From positions 62,001 through 126,000 of the forward strand of contig NZ_QPLJ01000004.1 in the NCBI RefSeq assembly GCF_003340555.1: a DNA stretch of 64,000 bases. The letters run 5' to 3'. This stretch comes from Jannaschia formosa (GTDB lineage Bacteria; Pseudomonadota; Alphaproteobacteria; Rhodobacterales; Rhodobacteraceae). How positions within the stretch are numbered: the stretch's first letter is position 1; each line of letters starts with the position of its first letter. Positions 43,049 through 51,956 of this stretch are shown one piece after another. A model generated the notes under the pieces. It was given only the letters and a program-made list of their open reading frames with translations. It was not told where the DNA came from and ran no database searches. The position numbers and the translations under genes are program-made.

Positions 43049-43226
43049 CGTTAACTTCCTAGTTCTGCTCTCGCCGCTATGGCGCGGCGCCATCGTTTCG
43101 CATCTGGCCCTGGAATGCGGCAGTTTCGTGGACGGGCGGAGGAGAGACGGTGGAGCATGGCCGCGCTGTCGGCCGGTCTCTTGAGGTGCGCTTATGCGGC
43201 TAGCAGTACGAATTGCGTCAACGCGA

Positions 43227-43255
43227 AGGGCGCCCCGCAATCAGCGAGACGCCCT
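43227..43255 (-). terminator. Hairpin between flp and cpaB
   Basis: On the minus strand AGGGCGTCTCGC, loop, GCGGGGCGCCCT. The two non-Watson-Crick positions are T/G wobbles that pair only in minus-strand RNA, so it works in the flp-cpaB direction. No T-run. It may trim or attenuate so that the pilin is made in excess of CpaB. Confidence 0.5.
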
Positions 43256-43304
43256 GTGTTTCCCTATCTAAGATCTGTTGCCCGAACGGATCGGTGTCAG
43301 GGGA

Positions 43305-43505
43305 TCAAGGGGTGACGGGGAACGCCGTCGTGATGTGGTCGTCCTCCAGCACAGTCAGGATGTCGCCCGACAGATCCTGAAGGCCGGTGGAGATGACGGC
43401 CATGACGGCCAGGCCTAGGCCGACCAGGGCGGCGGTCAGCACAACCCAGTCGACGGTGACGGCGCCGGCTTCGTCGGCGGCGAAGGTCTTGATCGCGTTC
43501 AGCAT
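43305..43505 (-). CDS. flp: Flp-family type IVb pilin
   Basis: 66 residues. MLNAIKTFAADEAG leader, the cleavage Gly, then AVTVDWVVLTAALVGLGLA as the pilin helix and a short acidic tail (DLSGDILTVLEDD). Positions 5-6 of the mature protein are Asp-Trp where classical Flp has Glu-Tyr, a variant that is conserved in the second pilin-like gene of this locus. It is the presumed major pilin subunit. GAGGAAC precedes the ATG at 43505. First gene of the leftward Tad locus. Confidence 0.9.
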   Translation of the reverse strand: MLNAIKTFAADEAGAVTVDWVVLTAALVGLGLAVMAVISTGLQDLSGDILTVLEDDHITTAFPVTP

Positions 43506-43670
43506 GAGTTTGTTCCTCAGGTTTAAACTCGGTTTGCGTATCGTCGGGCTGCTGGCCCTTTCGATGCCCCCGTTGTTGAGGTTAATGAAGGCGGGAATGC
43601 GACGCCTCCGCGGACATTCAGGGGAATGTGCCCTTGGGGAAGGAAACGAGCGCGACGGCCGCGACGACGG

Positions 43671-43698
43671 AAAAGGGCCGTGCCTGCCAGCACGGCCC
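43671..43698 (-). terminator. Orphan Rho-independent terminator, no known upstream gene
   Basis: On the minus strand GGGCCGTGC, TGGCAG, GCACGGCCC, TTTTCC. The stem is a perfect 9 bp. The next gene to the right (44137) is on the plus strand, so no protein gene explains a leftward transcript ending here. The 400-base space to its right may hold a small RNA. Confidence 0.6.
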
Positions 43699-44136
43699 TT
43701 CGTCCCTCGATCCGATGTGGACCGCAGGAAACTGAGTGACGCTATCCCTCTTTTGACCGGGCCCGCCTGCCAACGGGTCCCGCGGGGACTGCTCGATCGC
43801 CACCGTTCCTTGCCCGAGTGTCTCGGTGCTTGCTCTTGACCGAAGCGGCGGGGCCGTCTGCCAGGGCCGTGCCATCCGGTGAGAACTGGTATGGCGGAGG
43901 AATGGGGCGAAATCTTGTCCGATTTGGCGCGAATTGGGGACAATCCCGAATTCACGCAACATTAACGCCTTGGTGGCAACAATCGGGGGCGCGTCCGGGG
44001 TGTCGGGACCATCGGCGCGTCCTCGGCCCCCGTTTCGCAGACGAATGTCACACCGGCGCGGTTACGCGAGCACCCCTAGCTGACAGACGAGGGGCGTCGA
44101 TGGCAATACCGTCGCAAAAGACCGAGTGGACAGATC

Positions 44137-45015
44137 ATGCACCTCCTCAAGCAGCTCCTGCCGGCCGTGCTGGCCTGTCTCGTCGCGGCGGCACCGGTCG
44201 CCGGCCCTGCCTCCGCCGGGGAATTCACCTTCAAGCGGGTGAAGCCGCCCGCGGCCAACGCCACGCGCCGAATCAACGTCCAGATCACCAGCGCCGACCG
44301 TCCGGACCGGCCCGCCGCGCCCGTCGCCGCGCCGCGTCCCACGCGGCCGCAGCCGCCCGACATCGTCGTCGCCGCCACCCGCCCGGGCGAGGCGCAGGCG
44401 CGCCCGCGCGGGCGCAGCAACCACCAGGAGTGGTTCTGGACCGCCGTCTCGCCCGATATCGGCGTGCAGAACGGCCGCTTCCTCGAGGCCGCGCGCCTTG
44501 CCGCGCGCCCGCCGCAGGGCAGCGGCATCTCGGCTCCGTCGCTGCGCCACCTGCAAAACATCGCCATGTCCCATGGCGACACCATCCTGCGCCATTCCGT
44601 CGGCACCCGGGTCTCGCCTGCGCTGGTGCTGGCGCTGATCTCGGTCGAATCGGCGGGGCGGACCGATGCGCTCAGCCAAGCCGGGGCGCAGGGGCTGATG
44701 CAGCTCATTCCCGCCACGGCAGCGCGGTTCGGCGTCACCAACGCGAACGACCCGGTGCAGAACATCCGCGGCGGCGTGGCCTATCTCGACTGGCTCATGA
44801 AGGAGTTCGGGAACGATCCCGTGCTCGCGCTCGCCGGCTACAACGCAGGCGAGGGCGCCGTCCGCCGCTATGCCGGTGTGCCCCCCTATGGCGAGACGCG
44901 GGCCTACGTGCCCAAGGTGCTGGCCGCCTGGAACGTGGCGCGCATGATGTGCACGACGCCGCCGGTCATGCCGGGCGACGGCTGCGTGTTCAAGGCGCCG
45001 TTCAGCGATTCGTGA
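44137..45015 (+). CDS. Lytic transglycosylase (SLT domain)
   Basis: 292 residues. Signal peptide to about residue 27 (cut after ASA), a Pro/Ala/Arg-rich spacer (residues 30-95), and a C-terminal lysozyme-like SLT domain with catalytic Glu171 in ISVESAGR and the hallmarks AQGLMQLIPATAARFGV and AGYNAGEGAV. It cuts peptidoglycan strands. It is divergent from the Tad locus start by about 630 bases and may make holes for the pilus, but this is only inferred from position. The spacer is unusually basic. Confidence 0.9.
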   Translation: MHLLKQLLPAVLACLVAAAPVAGPASAGEFTFKRVKPPAANATRRINVQITSADRPDRPAAPVAAPRPTRPQPPDIVVAATRPGEAQARPRGRSNHQEWFWTAVSPDIGVQNGRFLEAARLAARPPQGSGISAPSLRHLQNIAMSHGDTILRHSVGTRVSPALVLALISVESAGRTDALSQAGAQGLMQLIPATAARFGVTNANDPVQNIRGGVAYLDWLMKEFGNDPVLALAGYNAGEGAVRRYAGVPPYGETRAYVPKVLAAWNVARMMCTTPPVMPGDGCVFKAPFSDS

Positions 45016-45060
45016 GGCCCGGCCGGGGCCCGGCGCGCGCACCAGGTCCCCGATCCGGGT

Positions 45061-45342
45061 TCACTCGATGACGTCGGCCCATTCGGGATGCCGGCGGGCC
45101 TGCGCCTTCACGAAGGGGCAGAGCGCGATGACCCGCAGCCCCTCGGCCCGCGCGTCCGCGATCATCCGCTCGGCGAGGATCAGGCCGACGCCGCGCCCGC
45201 GCAGCGCCCCGGGCACGTCGGTATGGTCGACGATCAGCTTCGTCGTCCCCAGCCGGGAATAGGTCATTTCCGCTTCGTGACCGTCGACGGTCACGACCCA
45301 GCGCCCGCGGGACTCCGAATCCTCGCGGGCCACCTCGGTCAT
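45061..45342 (-). CDS. Small GNAT-family N-acetyltransferase
   Basis: 93 residues. The core is [21 protein letters not shown], which includes the acetyl-CoA-binding R/QxxGxG/A-type loop, and [16 protein letters not shown], which identifies the short YjdJ/Acetyltransf_CG branch of GNAT. Its ATG overlaps the scoB stop as ATGA, so it is coupled to the CoA-transferase operon. Substrate unknown; many family members acetylate small amines or are unassigned. Confidence 0.86.
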   Translation of the reverse strand: MTEVAREDSESRGRWVVTVDGHEAEMTYSRLGTTKLIVDHTDVPGALRGRGVGLILAERMIADARAEGLRVIALCPFVKAQARRHPEWADVIE

Positions 45343-45968
45343 GCGACGAGGGTGGCCTCGGTCAGGTCCCGGACTTCCTGCTCGGTCACGCCGTCGGCAA
45401 GCTCGACCAGCTTCAGCCCGCCCTCGACCACGTCCATCACCGCGAGGTTGGTGATGATCCGGTCGACGACGCCCGCGCCGGTCAGGGGCAGGGTGCACTC
45501 CTTCAGCACCTTGGACTGCCCGTGCTTGTTGGCATGGTCCATGACCACGACCACGCGGCCGACGCCCGCCACCAGGTCCATCGCGCCGCCCATGCCCTTG
45601 ACCAGCTTACCGGGAATCATCCAGTTCGCGAGGTCGCCGTTCTCGGCCACCTCCATCGCGCCCAGGATCGCCATTGCGATCTTGCCGCCGCGAATCATCC
45701 CGAAGCTCTGCGCGCTGTCGAAATAGGCCGTCTTGGGCAGCTCGGTGATGGTCTGCTTGCCGGCGTTGATCAGGTCCGGGTCCTCCTGGCCCGCGATCGG
45801 AAAGGGGCCCATGCCCAGCATCCCGTTCTCGGATTGCAGCGTCACCTCGATCCCCTCGGGGATATAGTTCGACACCAGCGTCGGGATGCCGATGCCGAGA
45901 TTGACGTACCAGCCGTCCTGAAGCTCCTGCGCGGCGCGCGCGGCCATCTGATTGCGGTCCCAGGGCAT
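45339..45968 (-). CDS. scoB: 3-oxoacid CoA-transferase subunit B
   Basis: 209 residues, beta subunit of succinyl-CoA:3-ketoacid CoA-transferase. The catalytic Glu47 stands in the motif SENGMLG, and [15 protein letters not shown] follows. It transfers CoA from succinyl-CoA to acetoacetate, feeding ketone bodies and polyhydroxybutyrate breakdown into acetyl-CoA. The alpha subunit is 1.2 kb upstream on the same strand, with a LOV-domain gene between: scoA and scoB are normally adjacent. The gap to the LOV gene is 21 bases. Confidence 0.95.
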   Translation of the reverse strand: MPWDRNQMAARAAQELQDGWYVNLGIGIPTLVSNYIPEGIEVTLQSENGMLGMGPFPIAGQEDPDLINAGKQTITELPKTAYFDSAQSFGMIRGGKIAMAILGAMEVAENGDLANWMIPGKLVKGMGGAMDLVAGVGRVVVVMDHANKHGQSKVLKECTLPLTGAGVVDRIITNLAVMDVVEGGLKLVELADGVTEQEVRDLTEATLVA

Positions 45969-45989
45969 GGGCTCTCCTGTCGGGGGGTT

Positions 45990-47126
45990 CTAGGTGTCCG
46001 TGATGCCGACGGGGACGTCGATCATGACGACGGTCCCGGCGGCGCCGCGCACGGGCGTGACCGTGGCGTCCAGCCCCTGGCTCAGCAGGGTGATGAGACG
46101 CCCGCCGATCGTGTCGGGGTTGGGGAAGGGCGTGTTGGAGGGCAGGCCGACGCCGTCGTCGGTGATGGTGACGCGCAGGCCGCCGGCGGCCAGTTCGGTG
46201 ACGCGCAGCTCGACCAGCCCTTCCTCCATCCGCTCGAAGGCATGCGAGAAGGCGTTCGACAGCACCTCGGAGACGAGGAAGGACACGCGCACCGCCGCAT
46301 CCGTATTGGCCATCAGCGGCTCGATCTGCTGGATGTAGCGGATGCCGGGGCGGCCTTCCTCATGGGCGACCGCGGTGGCGACGCGGCTGATGAGCGAGCC
46401 GAGGTCGATTCCGTGCCGGCGCCATTCCTGTTCGTCCGACAGCTTCATCGACTCGTAGACGAGCTGGAGGCATTCCAGCCGCCGCGTGATCGCCTCGTAA
46501 TCCAGCGCCTCGTCGCCTTTCGGCGCGCCGATGCTGTCAAGCACGACGCCCAGATCCTCCTGCACCCGGGCGCGGACATTGACCAGCAGCGCGCTGGCGG
46601 CGTCCTCCCCGCGCTCGGTGTCGTAGACCTCTTTCTGGATGCCCAGGAAGTAGATGACGGTCCCGTCCGAATCGGCGATGGGCGCGATGATCAGGCGGTT
46701 GAGGAAGGGCGTGCCGTTGGCGCGGTAGTTCAGGATGTCGACCGTGGTGTCCCGCTCCGCCTCGACGGCGGTGCGCAGGCGGTCGACGGAATCCTTGGCG
46801 GTCTCCTCGCCCTGGAGGAAGCGGCAGTTGCGGCCGATCACCGCCGAGCGGGCATAGCCCGTCGTCCGCTCGAAGGCGGCGTTGACGTAGACGATCGGAT
46901 TGTCCTCGGCCCGCGGGTCGGTGAGAATCATGGAGACCTTGGCGCGGCTGAACCCCGCCAAGGCATCCTTGTCCTCGATCACCGAGGCCAGCTTGCGGCG
47001 CGTACTCACGGTCGTTCCCCCTCCCACAGGGTCTCCGCTCCGGCCGGAGATGCCCCGCACGTCCAACGCTGGGGCAGCGGCCTTTTCGGCCCCCGACGGG
47101 TCTGGCGTCGGGGCGTCGTTCGTCAT
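45990..47126 (-). CDS. LOV-domain photosensor, histidine-kinase-like
   Basis: 378 residues. A LOV (flavin PAS) domain spans about residues 58-168 with the photoactive Cys101 in GRNCRFLQGEET and IVYVNAAFERTTGYA. The C-terminal part has an HWE/HisKA_2-type histidine-kinase layout: ATP-binding N-box SEVLSNAFSHAF (Glu287, Asn291), G1-like DDGVGLP and a trailing GGRLITLL. The dimerisation helix reads LLVNVRARVQEDLGVV; where the family has the phosphoacceptor His (H-RVKN), this protein has Ala186, so it may not phosphorylate in the usual way. The first 45 residues are disordered. The ATG overlaps the scoA stop as ATGA, so photosensor and CoA transferase are coupled. Confidence 0.9.
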   Translation of the reverse strand: MTNDAPTPDPSGAEKAAAPALDVRGISGRSGDPVGGGTTVSTRRKLASVIEDKDALAGFSRAKVSMILTDPRAEDNPIVYVNAAFERTTGYARSAVIGRNCRFLQGEETAKDSVDRLRTAVEAERDTTVDILNYRANGTPFLNRLIIAPIADSDGTVIYFLGIQKEVYDTERGEDAASALLVNVRARVQEDLGVVLDSIGAPKGDEALDYEAITRRLECLQLVYESMKLSDEQEWRRHGIDLGSLISRVATAVAHEEGRPGIRYIQQIEPLMANTDAAVRVSFLVSEVLSNAFSHAFERMEEGLVELRVTELAAGGLRVTITDDGVGLPSNTPFPNPDTIGGRLITLLSQGLDATVTPVRGAAGTVVMIDVPVGITDT

Positions 47127-47836
47127 GCGGCGGGCCTCACCGTCCGCTGCTCGATCCGCTTCTCATGCGCGCCCTGGATCAGGCGGTGCACATAGATGCC
47201 CGGCAGGTGAATTCCGTCGGGGTCGAGCCCCCCCGGCTCGACGATCTCTTCCACCTCCGCGACGCAGACCTTGCCACACATGGCCGCCGGCGGATTGAAG
47301 TTCCGGGCGGTCTTGCGGAACACGAGATTGCCGGTCGTGTCGGCCTTCCACGCCTTGACGATCGACAGGTCGGCGAAGATCCCGCGCTCCAGGATATACG
47401 TGTCTTCCTTGCCGTCATGGCCGACGAAGGTCTTGTGTTCCTTGCCTTCGGCGATGATCGTGCCGACCCCGGTCTTGGTGTAGAAGCCCGGGATTCCGCA
47501 GCCTCCGGCGCGCATCCGCTCCGCCAGGGTGCCCTGCGGATTGAACTCCAGCTCCAGCTCGCCCGACAGGTATTGCCGCATGAACTCGGCATTCTCGCCG
47601 ACATAGGACGAGATCATCTTCCTGACCTGCCGCGTCTGCAGCAGGATGCCGATGCCGAAATCGTCCACGCCCGCATTGTTGGAGGCGAAGGTCAGGTCCT
47701 TGGTTCCGGCCTCGCGGATCGCGTCGAGCAGCAGTTCGGGGATGCCGCACAGGCCGAACCCGCCGGCCGCGATGAACATCCCGTCGAACAGCAGCCCATC
47801 CAGCGCTTCCGCCGCCGAGCCATAGACCTTCTTCAT
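47123..47836 (-). CDS. scoA: 3-oxoacid CoA-transferase subunit A
   Basis: 237 residues, alpha subunit. The family motif GGFGLCGIPE at residues 25-34 is clear, with NNAGVDDFGIG and GCGIPGFYTKTGVGT. GGGGAG precedes ATG 47836; extra residues to 47899 read from intergenic DNA. It is the first gene of a unit with the LOV gene, scoB and a GNAT; a class II deacetylase gene lies 84 bases upstream on the same strand. Confidence 0.95.
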   Translation of the reverse strand: MKKVYGSAAEALDGLLFDGMFIAAGGFGLCGIPELLLDAIREAGTKDLTFASNNAGVDDFGIGILLQTRQVRKMISSYVGENAEFMRQYLSGELELEFNPQGTLAERMRAGGCGIPGFYTKTGVGTIIAEGKEHKTFVGHDGKEDTYILERGIFADLSIVKAWKADTTGNLVFRKTARNFNPPAAMCGKVCVAEVEEIVEPGGLDPDGIHLPGIYVHRLIQGAHEKRIEQRTVRPAA

Positions 47837-47920
47837 CGCCGCTCCCCTCGGAATACCGTCGTCCACCGGATTCATAGACGAGGCGCGGAACGCTTTCAAT
47901 CGTGCCCCGCGAAGGGCGGG

Positions 47921-49006
47921 TCAGAGCGCCGCAGCCATCGCCTCGATCCGGCCCAGTGCGAAGGCGTCGAACTCGGGCCCCGGCTGGCGGATCGCATAGG
48001 CCTCGGCGAAGGGGTCAGGGGCCGAGATCGCGCTGCCCGCCATCTGGGCGATGACGGCATGGCCGCAGAACGGCACGTAGAGCTGCGAATAGCCGCCCTC
48101 ATGCGCCATCACCAGCCGGCCGCCGCAGGTCTCGGCGGCCAGGTCCATCACCTGCCGGGTCATCGCACCGAAGGTCGCGGCGGTCGCCATCATCTGGCTC
48201 AGCGGGTCGGGCAGGGCGGCGTCCAGCCCGCAGGCGACGACGATGAGGTCGGGCTTGAACGCCTGGATCCGGGGCAGGACCAGCCGCTCCATCGCCGCAA
48301 GATAGGTGACATGCCCGCCGCCCGGGGGCAGGGGCACGTTGAGGTTGGCCTGAGCGTCCGTCTCGAAGGCGCCGGTGTCGAGCGGATAGTTCCGCTCCTG
48401 GTGGATCGAGACGGTCAGGACGTCGGGGTCGGCGGCATAGATCGCCTCGGTCCCGTTGCCGTGATGCACGTCCCAGTCCAGCACCGCGACCCGGCGCGCC
48501 AGCCCCCGTGCCCGCGCCCGCTCGATGGCGAGCGCGATGTTGGCCATGAGGCAGAAGCCGTTCGGCCAGTCGGGCAGGCAGTGATGGCCGGGCGGGCGGC
48601 TCAGCGCGTAGGCGTTCGCCATCTCGCCTCGAAGCACCGCCTCGACCGCGTCGGCGACCAGCCCCGCCGACAGCGCCGCGATCTCGTAGCCGCCGGGCCC
48701 GAAGGGGGTGCGCAGGCCAAGTTCGCCTCCGCCCGCGTCCGAGGCGGCCTTGAACGCGTCCAGGTAGTCGGCCGGATGCACCCGCAGCAGGTCCTCGCGC
48801 GTCAGGGGCGCCGCGCCGCGCTGCTCCAGCACGTCCATCAGGCCGGTCACGCGCATCAGGTTGACCAGCCGCCGCTTCGTCTCGGGATTTTCGGGCAGGC
48901 CGCCGCCGCCGGAGATGGGCTGCACCAGCCCGCCCACCGGCGCCATCTCGGCATAGTTGCCGCCCCCGTGCCAGAAGCACCGCTCGTCGAAGAAGAATCC
49001 CGTCAT
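47921..49006 (-). CDS. Class II histone deacetylase-like / acetylpolyamine amidohydrolase family protein
   Basis: 361 residues. The zinc hydrolase signatures SRPPGHHCLPDWPNGFC and LDWDVHHGNGTEAIY carry the catalytic His pair and Asp/His metal ligands; HEGGYSQLYVPFC follows. The sequence type is the bacterial class II HDAC branch, which includes acetylpolyamine amidohydrolases and deacetylases of small acyl amides. It lies between glyA and scoA on the same strand. With a polyamine synthase (hss) elsewhere in the window a polyamine role is conceivable but not shown. The Shine-Dalgarno before the ATG is weak. Confidence 0.92.
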   Translation of the reverse strand: MTGFFFDERCFWHGGGNYAEMAPVGGLVQPISGGGGLPENPETKRRLVNLMRVTGLMDVLEQRGAAPLTREDLLRVHPADYLDAFKAASDAGGGELGLRTPFGPGGYEIAALSAGLVADAVEAVLRGEMANAYALSRPPGHHCLPDWPNGFCLMANIALAIERARARGLARRVAVLDWDVHHGNGTEAIYAADPDVLTVSIHQERNYPLDTGAFETDAQANLNVPLPPGGGHVTYLAAMERLVLPRIQAFKPDLIVVACGLDAALPDPLSQMMATAATFGAMTRQVMDLAAETCGGRLVMAHEGGYSQLYVPFCGHAVIAQMAGSAISAPDPFAEAYAIRQPGPEFDAFALGRIEAMAAAL

Positions 49007-49072
49007 CCCGCGATCTGGCGCGAGACGGCGAGGAAGTTCAACGCCAATCTGAGCGGCGCCCCCGGCCCGGGC

Positions 49073-50368
49073 TCAGAGCCCGGGGTAGATCGGGAAGCGG
49101 TCGCACAGCGCCTGGACCTTGTCGCGCACCCGCGCCTCGACCTCCGCGTTGCCCTCGGCGCCGTTCGCGGCCAGCCCGTCGACCACCTCGACGATCAGGT
49201 CGCCCACCTCCCGGAACTCCGGCTCGCCGAAGCCGCGGGTCGTGCCGGCCGGCGTGCCCAGCCGGATGCCCGAGGTCACGGTCGGCTTCTCGTCGTCGAA
49301 GGGGATGCCGTTCTTGTTGGTCGTGATGTGGGCGCGGCCCAGCGCGGCCTCGGTGTCGTTGCCCTTCACGCCCTTGGGGCGCAGGTCGACCAGCATCAGA
49401 TGCGTGTCCGTCCCGCCCGTGACGATGTCCAGCCCGCCGCGCATCAACTGGTCCGCCAGCGCCTTCGCGTTGGCGATCACCTGCGCCTGGTAGTCCTTGA
49501 AGCCCGGCCTCAGCGCTTCGCCGAAGGCGACGGCCTTGGCGGCGATGACATGCATCAGCGGCCCGCCCTGGATGCCTGGGAAGATGGCGGAGTTCACCTT
49601 CTTGGCGATGTCCGCATCGTTGGTCAGGATCATGCCGCCGCGCGGCCCGCGCAGCGTCTTGTGCGTCGTGGTCGTCGCGATATGCGCGTGCGGGAAGGGC
49701 GAGGGGTAGTGGCCCGAGGCGACCAGCCCGGCGAAATGCGCCATGTCGACCAGCAGCCAGGCGCCGACCGAGTCCGCGATCTCGCGCATCCGGGCGAAAT
49801 CGATGATCCGCGGGATGGCCGAGCCCCCGGCGATGATCATCTTCGGCCGGTGCTCCGTCGCCAGCGCCTGCACCTGGTCGTAGTCGAGCCGCAGGTCGTC
49901 GCGCTTCACGCCGTATTGCACCGCGTTGAACCACTTGCCCGACTGGTTGGGCTTGGCGCCATGGGTCAGGTGCCCGCCCGCGTCGAGCGACATTCCGAGG
50001 ATCGTGTCGCCCGGCGTCAGCAGCGCGGTGAAGACGCCCTGGTTGGCCTGCGAGCCCGAATTCGGCTGCACGTTGGCATAGCCGCAGCCGAAAAGCTGCT
50101 TGGCGCGGTCGCGCGCGAGTTCCTCGGCAATGTCGACATACTGGCAGCCGCCGTAATAGCGCCGGCCCGGATAGCCCTCGGCATATTTGTTGGTCATCAC
50201 GCCGCCCTGCGCCTCCATGACGGCGCGGCTCACGATGTTCTCCGAGGCGATCAGTTCGATCTCGTCGCGCTGGCGGCCCAGCTCCTTGCGGGTGGCCTCG
50301 GCGATCTCCGGATCGGTCTCGGCCAGGCTGGCGGTGAAGAAACTGGGGTCGCGATGGGGGGCGTTCAT
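49073..50368 (-). CDS. glyA: Serine hydroxymethyltransferase
   Basis: 431 residues, full length. The PLP-binding Lys lies in [13 protein letters not shown], and [15 protein letters not shown]-like, GEVVDMAH-like ([13 protein letters not shown]) and PNSGSQAN segments are conserved. It interconverts serine and glycine with tetrahydrofolate, supplying one-carbon units. AGGAG precedes the ATG. It lies upstream of the HDAC-like gene on the same strand with a 66-base gap, and 6 kb from the glycine-cleavage operon. Confidence 0.97.
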   Translation of the reverse strand: MNAPHRDPSFFTASLAETDPEIAEATRKELGRQRDEIELIASENIVSRAVMEAQGGVMTNKYAEGYPGRRYYGGCQYVDIAEELARDRAKQLFGCGYANVQPNSGSQANQGVFTALLTPGDTILGMSLDAGGHLTHGAKPNQSGKWFNAVQYGVKRDDLRLDYDQVQALATEHRPKMIIAGGSAIPRIIDFARMREIADSVGAWLLVDMAHFAGLVASGHYPSPFPHAHIATTTTHKTLRGPRGGMILTNDADIAKKVNSAIFPGIQGGPLMHVIAAKAVAFGEALRPGFKDYQAQVIANAKALADQLMRGGLDIVTGGTDTHLMLVDLRPKGVKGNDTEAALGRAHITTNKNGIPFDDEKPTVTSGIRLGTPAGTTRGFGEPEFREVGDLIVEVVDGLAANGAEGNAEVEARVRDKVQALCDRFPIYPGL

Positions 50369-50513
50369 GGCACGGCTCCTCTGGGGCGGGTTGGCGCCTC
50401 ATACGCGCCCGGGGCCATCCGTGAAAGGGGCGGGACGACGCGGTCGGCGCCACAGGCGACACTTGCGTTTCCGATCCGCGCCCCGCAACCCTGCCCGCGG
50501 ACGGGGAGAGACG

Positions 50514-51284
50514 ATGCCGAACGACGCCCAGAAGATCGCCTTCCTCGCCTCGCCGACGCCCGAGGCGCAGGCCGCGCTCGCCCGGCTGACCGGGCGCTAC
50601 GGCCAGCACGCGCCCGAGGCGGCCGATGTCGTGGTGGCGCTGGGCGGCGACGGGTTCATGCTCCAGACCCTGCACGCGACGACGGAGTTGCCGGTCCCGA
50701 CCTACGGGATGAACCGCGGGACCGTCGGCTTCCTGATGAACGAATACGAGGAGGACGACCTGCTCTGGCGCCTCGCCGCCGCCGAGGAGGCGGTGATCAA
50801 CCCGCTCAAGATGGTGGCGACCCGCGGCGACGGCTCGCAGGTGGAGGCGCTGGCGATCAACGAGGTCTCGCTGCTGCGCGCCGGACCGCAGGCGGCCCGG
50901 CTGCGCATCGCCGTCGACGGGCGCATCCGCATGGAGGAGCTGGTCTGCGACGGCGCGCTGCTGGCCACGCCCGCCGGATCGACGGCCTACAACTACTCCG
51001 CCCACGGGCCGATCCTGCCGATCGGCTCCGAAGTGCTGGCGCTGACCGCGATGTCCGCCTTCCGACCCCGCCGCTGGCGCGGGGCGCTGCTTCCGAAAAG
51101 GGCAAGGGTGCGCTTCGACGTGCTCGATGCAGGCAAGCGCCCGATGATGGCCGAGGCGGACGGCTTCTCGGTCCGCGACGTTGTCCGCGTCGAGGTGGCG
51201 AGCGACGCGGAGGTGCGCCACCGCCTGCTCTTCGACCCCGGCCACGGGCTGGAGGAGCGGCTGCTGCGCGAGCAGTTCACCTGA
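50514..51284 (+). CDS. nadK: NAD kinase
   Basis: 256 residues. The diagnostic GGDG (ALGGDGFML), [18 protein letters not shown] and [16 protein letters not shown] motifs are present. It makes NADP from NAD and ATP. The ATG at 50514 follows GGGGAGAG. It is short and compact, as in alphaproteobacteria. Divergent from glyA with a 145-base shared upstream region. Confidence 0.97.
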   Translation: MPNDAQKIAFLASPTPEAQAALARLTGRYGQHAPEAADVVVALGGDGFMLQTLHATTELPVPTYGMNRGTVGFLMNEYEEDDLLWRLAAAEEAVINPLKMVATRGDGSQVEALAINEVSLLRAGPQAARLRIAVDGRIRMEELVCDGALLATPAGSTAYNYSAHGPILPIGSEVLALTAMSAFRPRRWRGALLPKRARVRFDVLDAGKRPMMAEADGFSVRDVVRVEVASDAEVRHRLLFDPGHGLEERLLREQFT

Positions 51285-51620
51285 CGTCGGGCGCTCCGCT
51301 CCGGGTGCGTGGCCCTGGGCCGAGGTTCGAATGTTTCGCGCCCCGCGACGGCAGGGGAAGCGGCGCCGTCCGGCCGTGGCATGTTGCGGAAAGTCGGGAA
51401 TCGGTCGCGCCGGCGTGAGCGTCCGTCGCGCGGCCGTGAGGGCGGTGCAGGACGGGAGGGCCTATGTGCATATGCGCGCGGTGATGCGCGAGGTATCACG
51501 CTCTCGTTCGTTGAGTGTGAGGGCGGAGGGGCGCATATCCCTCCCATCGGCACCGGCCAAGACGGCCACCGCCACACACGACGCGGGCCACACGGCCCCG
51601 AAGCACAAAGGAATACCGCC
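51285..51620. other. Gap of 336 bp, no gene recognised
   Basis: The sequence is GC-rich with a mid part that carries ATATGCGCGC and the AT-richer stretch before the small secreted protein, which should contain its promoter. No tRNA fold or conserved structure is found; GGTTCGAATG at 51326 resembles a T-loop but has no acceptor or anticodon arm around it. Confidence 0.45.
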
Positions 51621-51956
51621 ATGAAGACCATCATCGCTTCCGCCCTGATCGCCCTCGCCGCCGCCCCCGTGGCCGCGCAGCAGGTCGCCCCGACCGCCGC
51701 CTCCGCCATCGCACATTTCAACCAGTCGGCCGACGCCCAGCGCGACCGTATCACCCAGGTGTCTGGCGAGGCCTCCGGCGCCTCCGTCTCGACCCGCTCG
51801 GGCGCCCTTGGTGCTGCCTTCGACCGCTTCAACGCCGATGCCGACAACCGCAATGACCTGCGTGGCCTGCAGGGCGCGACCGTGGTCTCGGGCGCGCCGG
51901 CCACCGCCGCCCACATCCACGCCCGCATCGCCGCCGAGAGCCGCGAGACCGAGTGA
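51621..51956 (+). CDS. Small secreted protein of unknown function
   Basis: 111 residues. A clean signal peptide MKTIIASALIALAAAPVAAQ precedes an 85-residue Ala/Ser/Asp-rich mature part (HFNQSADAQRDRI, RFNADADNRNDLRG). No cysteines. AAGGA precedes the ATG. Stand-alone gene; it has the look of a small periplasmic or surface protein seen in Rhodobacteraceae, but I do not recognise a family. Confidence 0.75.
   Translation: MKTIIASALIALAAAPVAAQQVAPTAASAIAHFNQSADAQRDRITQVSGEASGASVSTRSGALGAAFDRFNADADNRNDLRGLQGATVVSGAPATAAHIHARIAAESRETE

Noticed and set aside
43915-43943. TTGTCC then GGACAAT as a possible -35/-10 pair for the transglycosylase gene
   Set aside because: It is also an inverted repeat and lies nearly 200 bases from the start codon; not enough to call a promoter.
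51320-51345. GGTTCGAATG, resembling a tRNA T-loop
   Set aside because: No acceptor stem, D-arm or anticodon arm can be formed around it.
47165-51418. A 1417-codon open frame on the plus strand
   Set aside because: It lies antisense to scoA, the deacetylase and glyA, is rich in Arg/Gly/Ala and His, and shows no domain. Long antisense frames are expected in DNA of this GC content.
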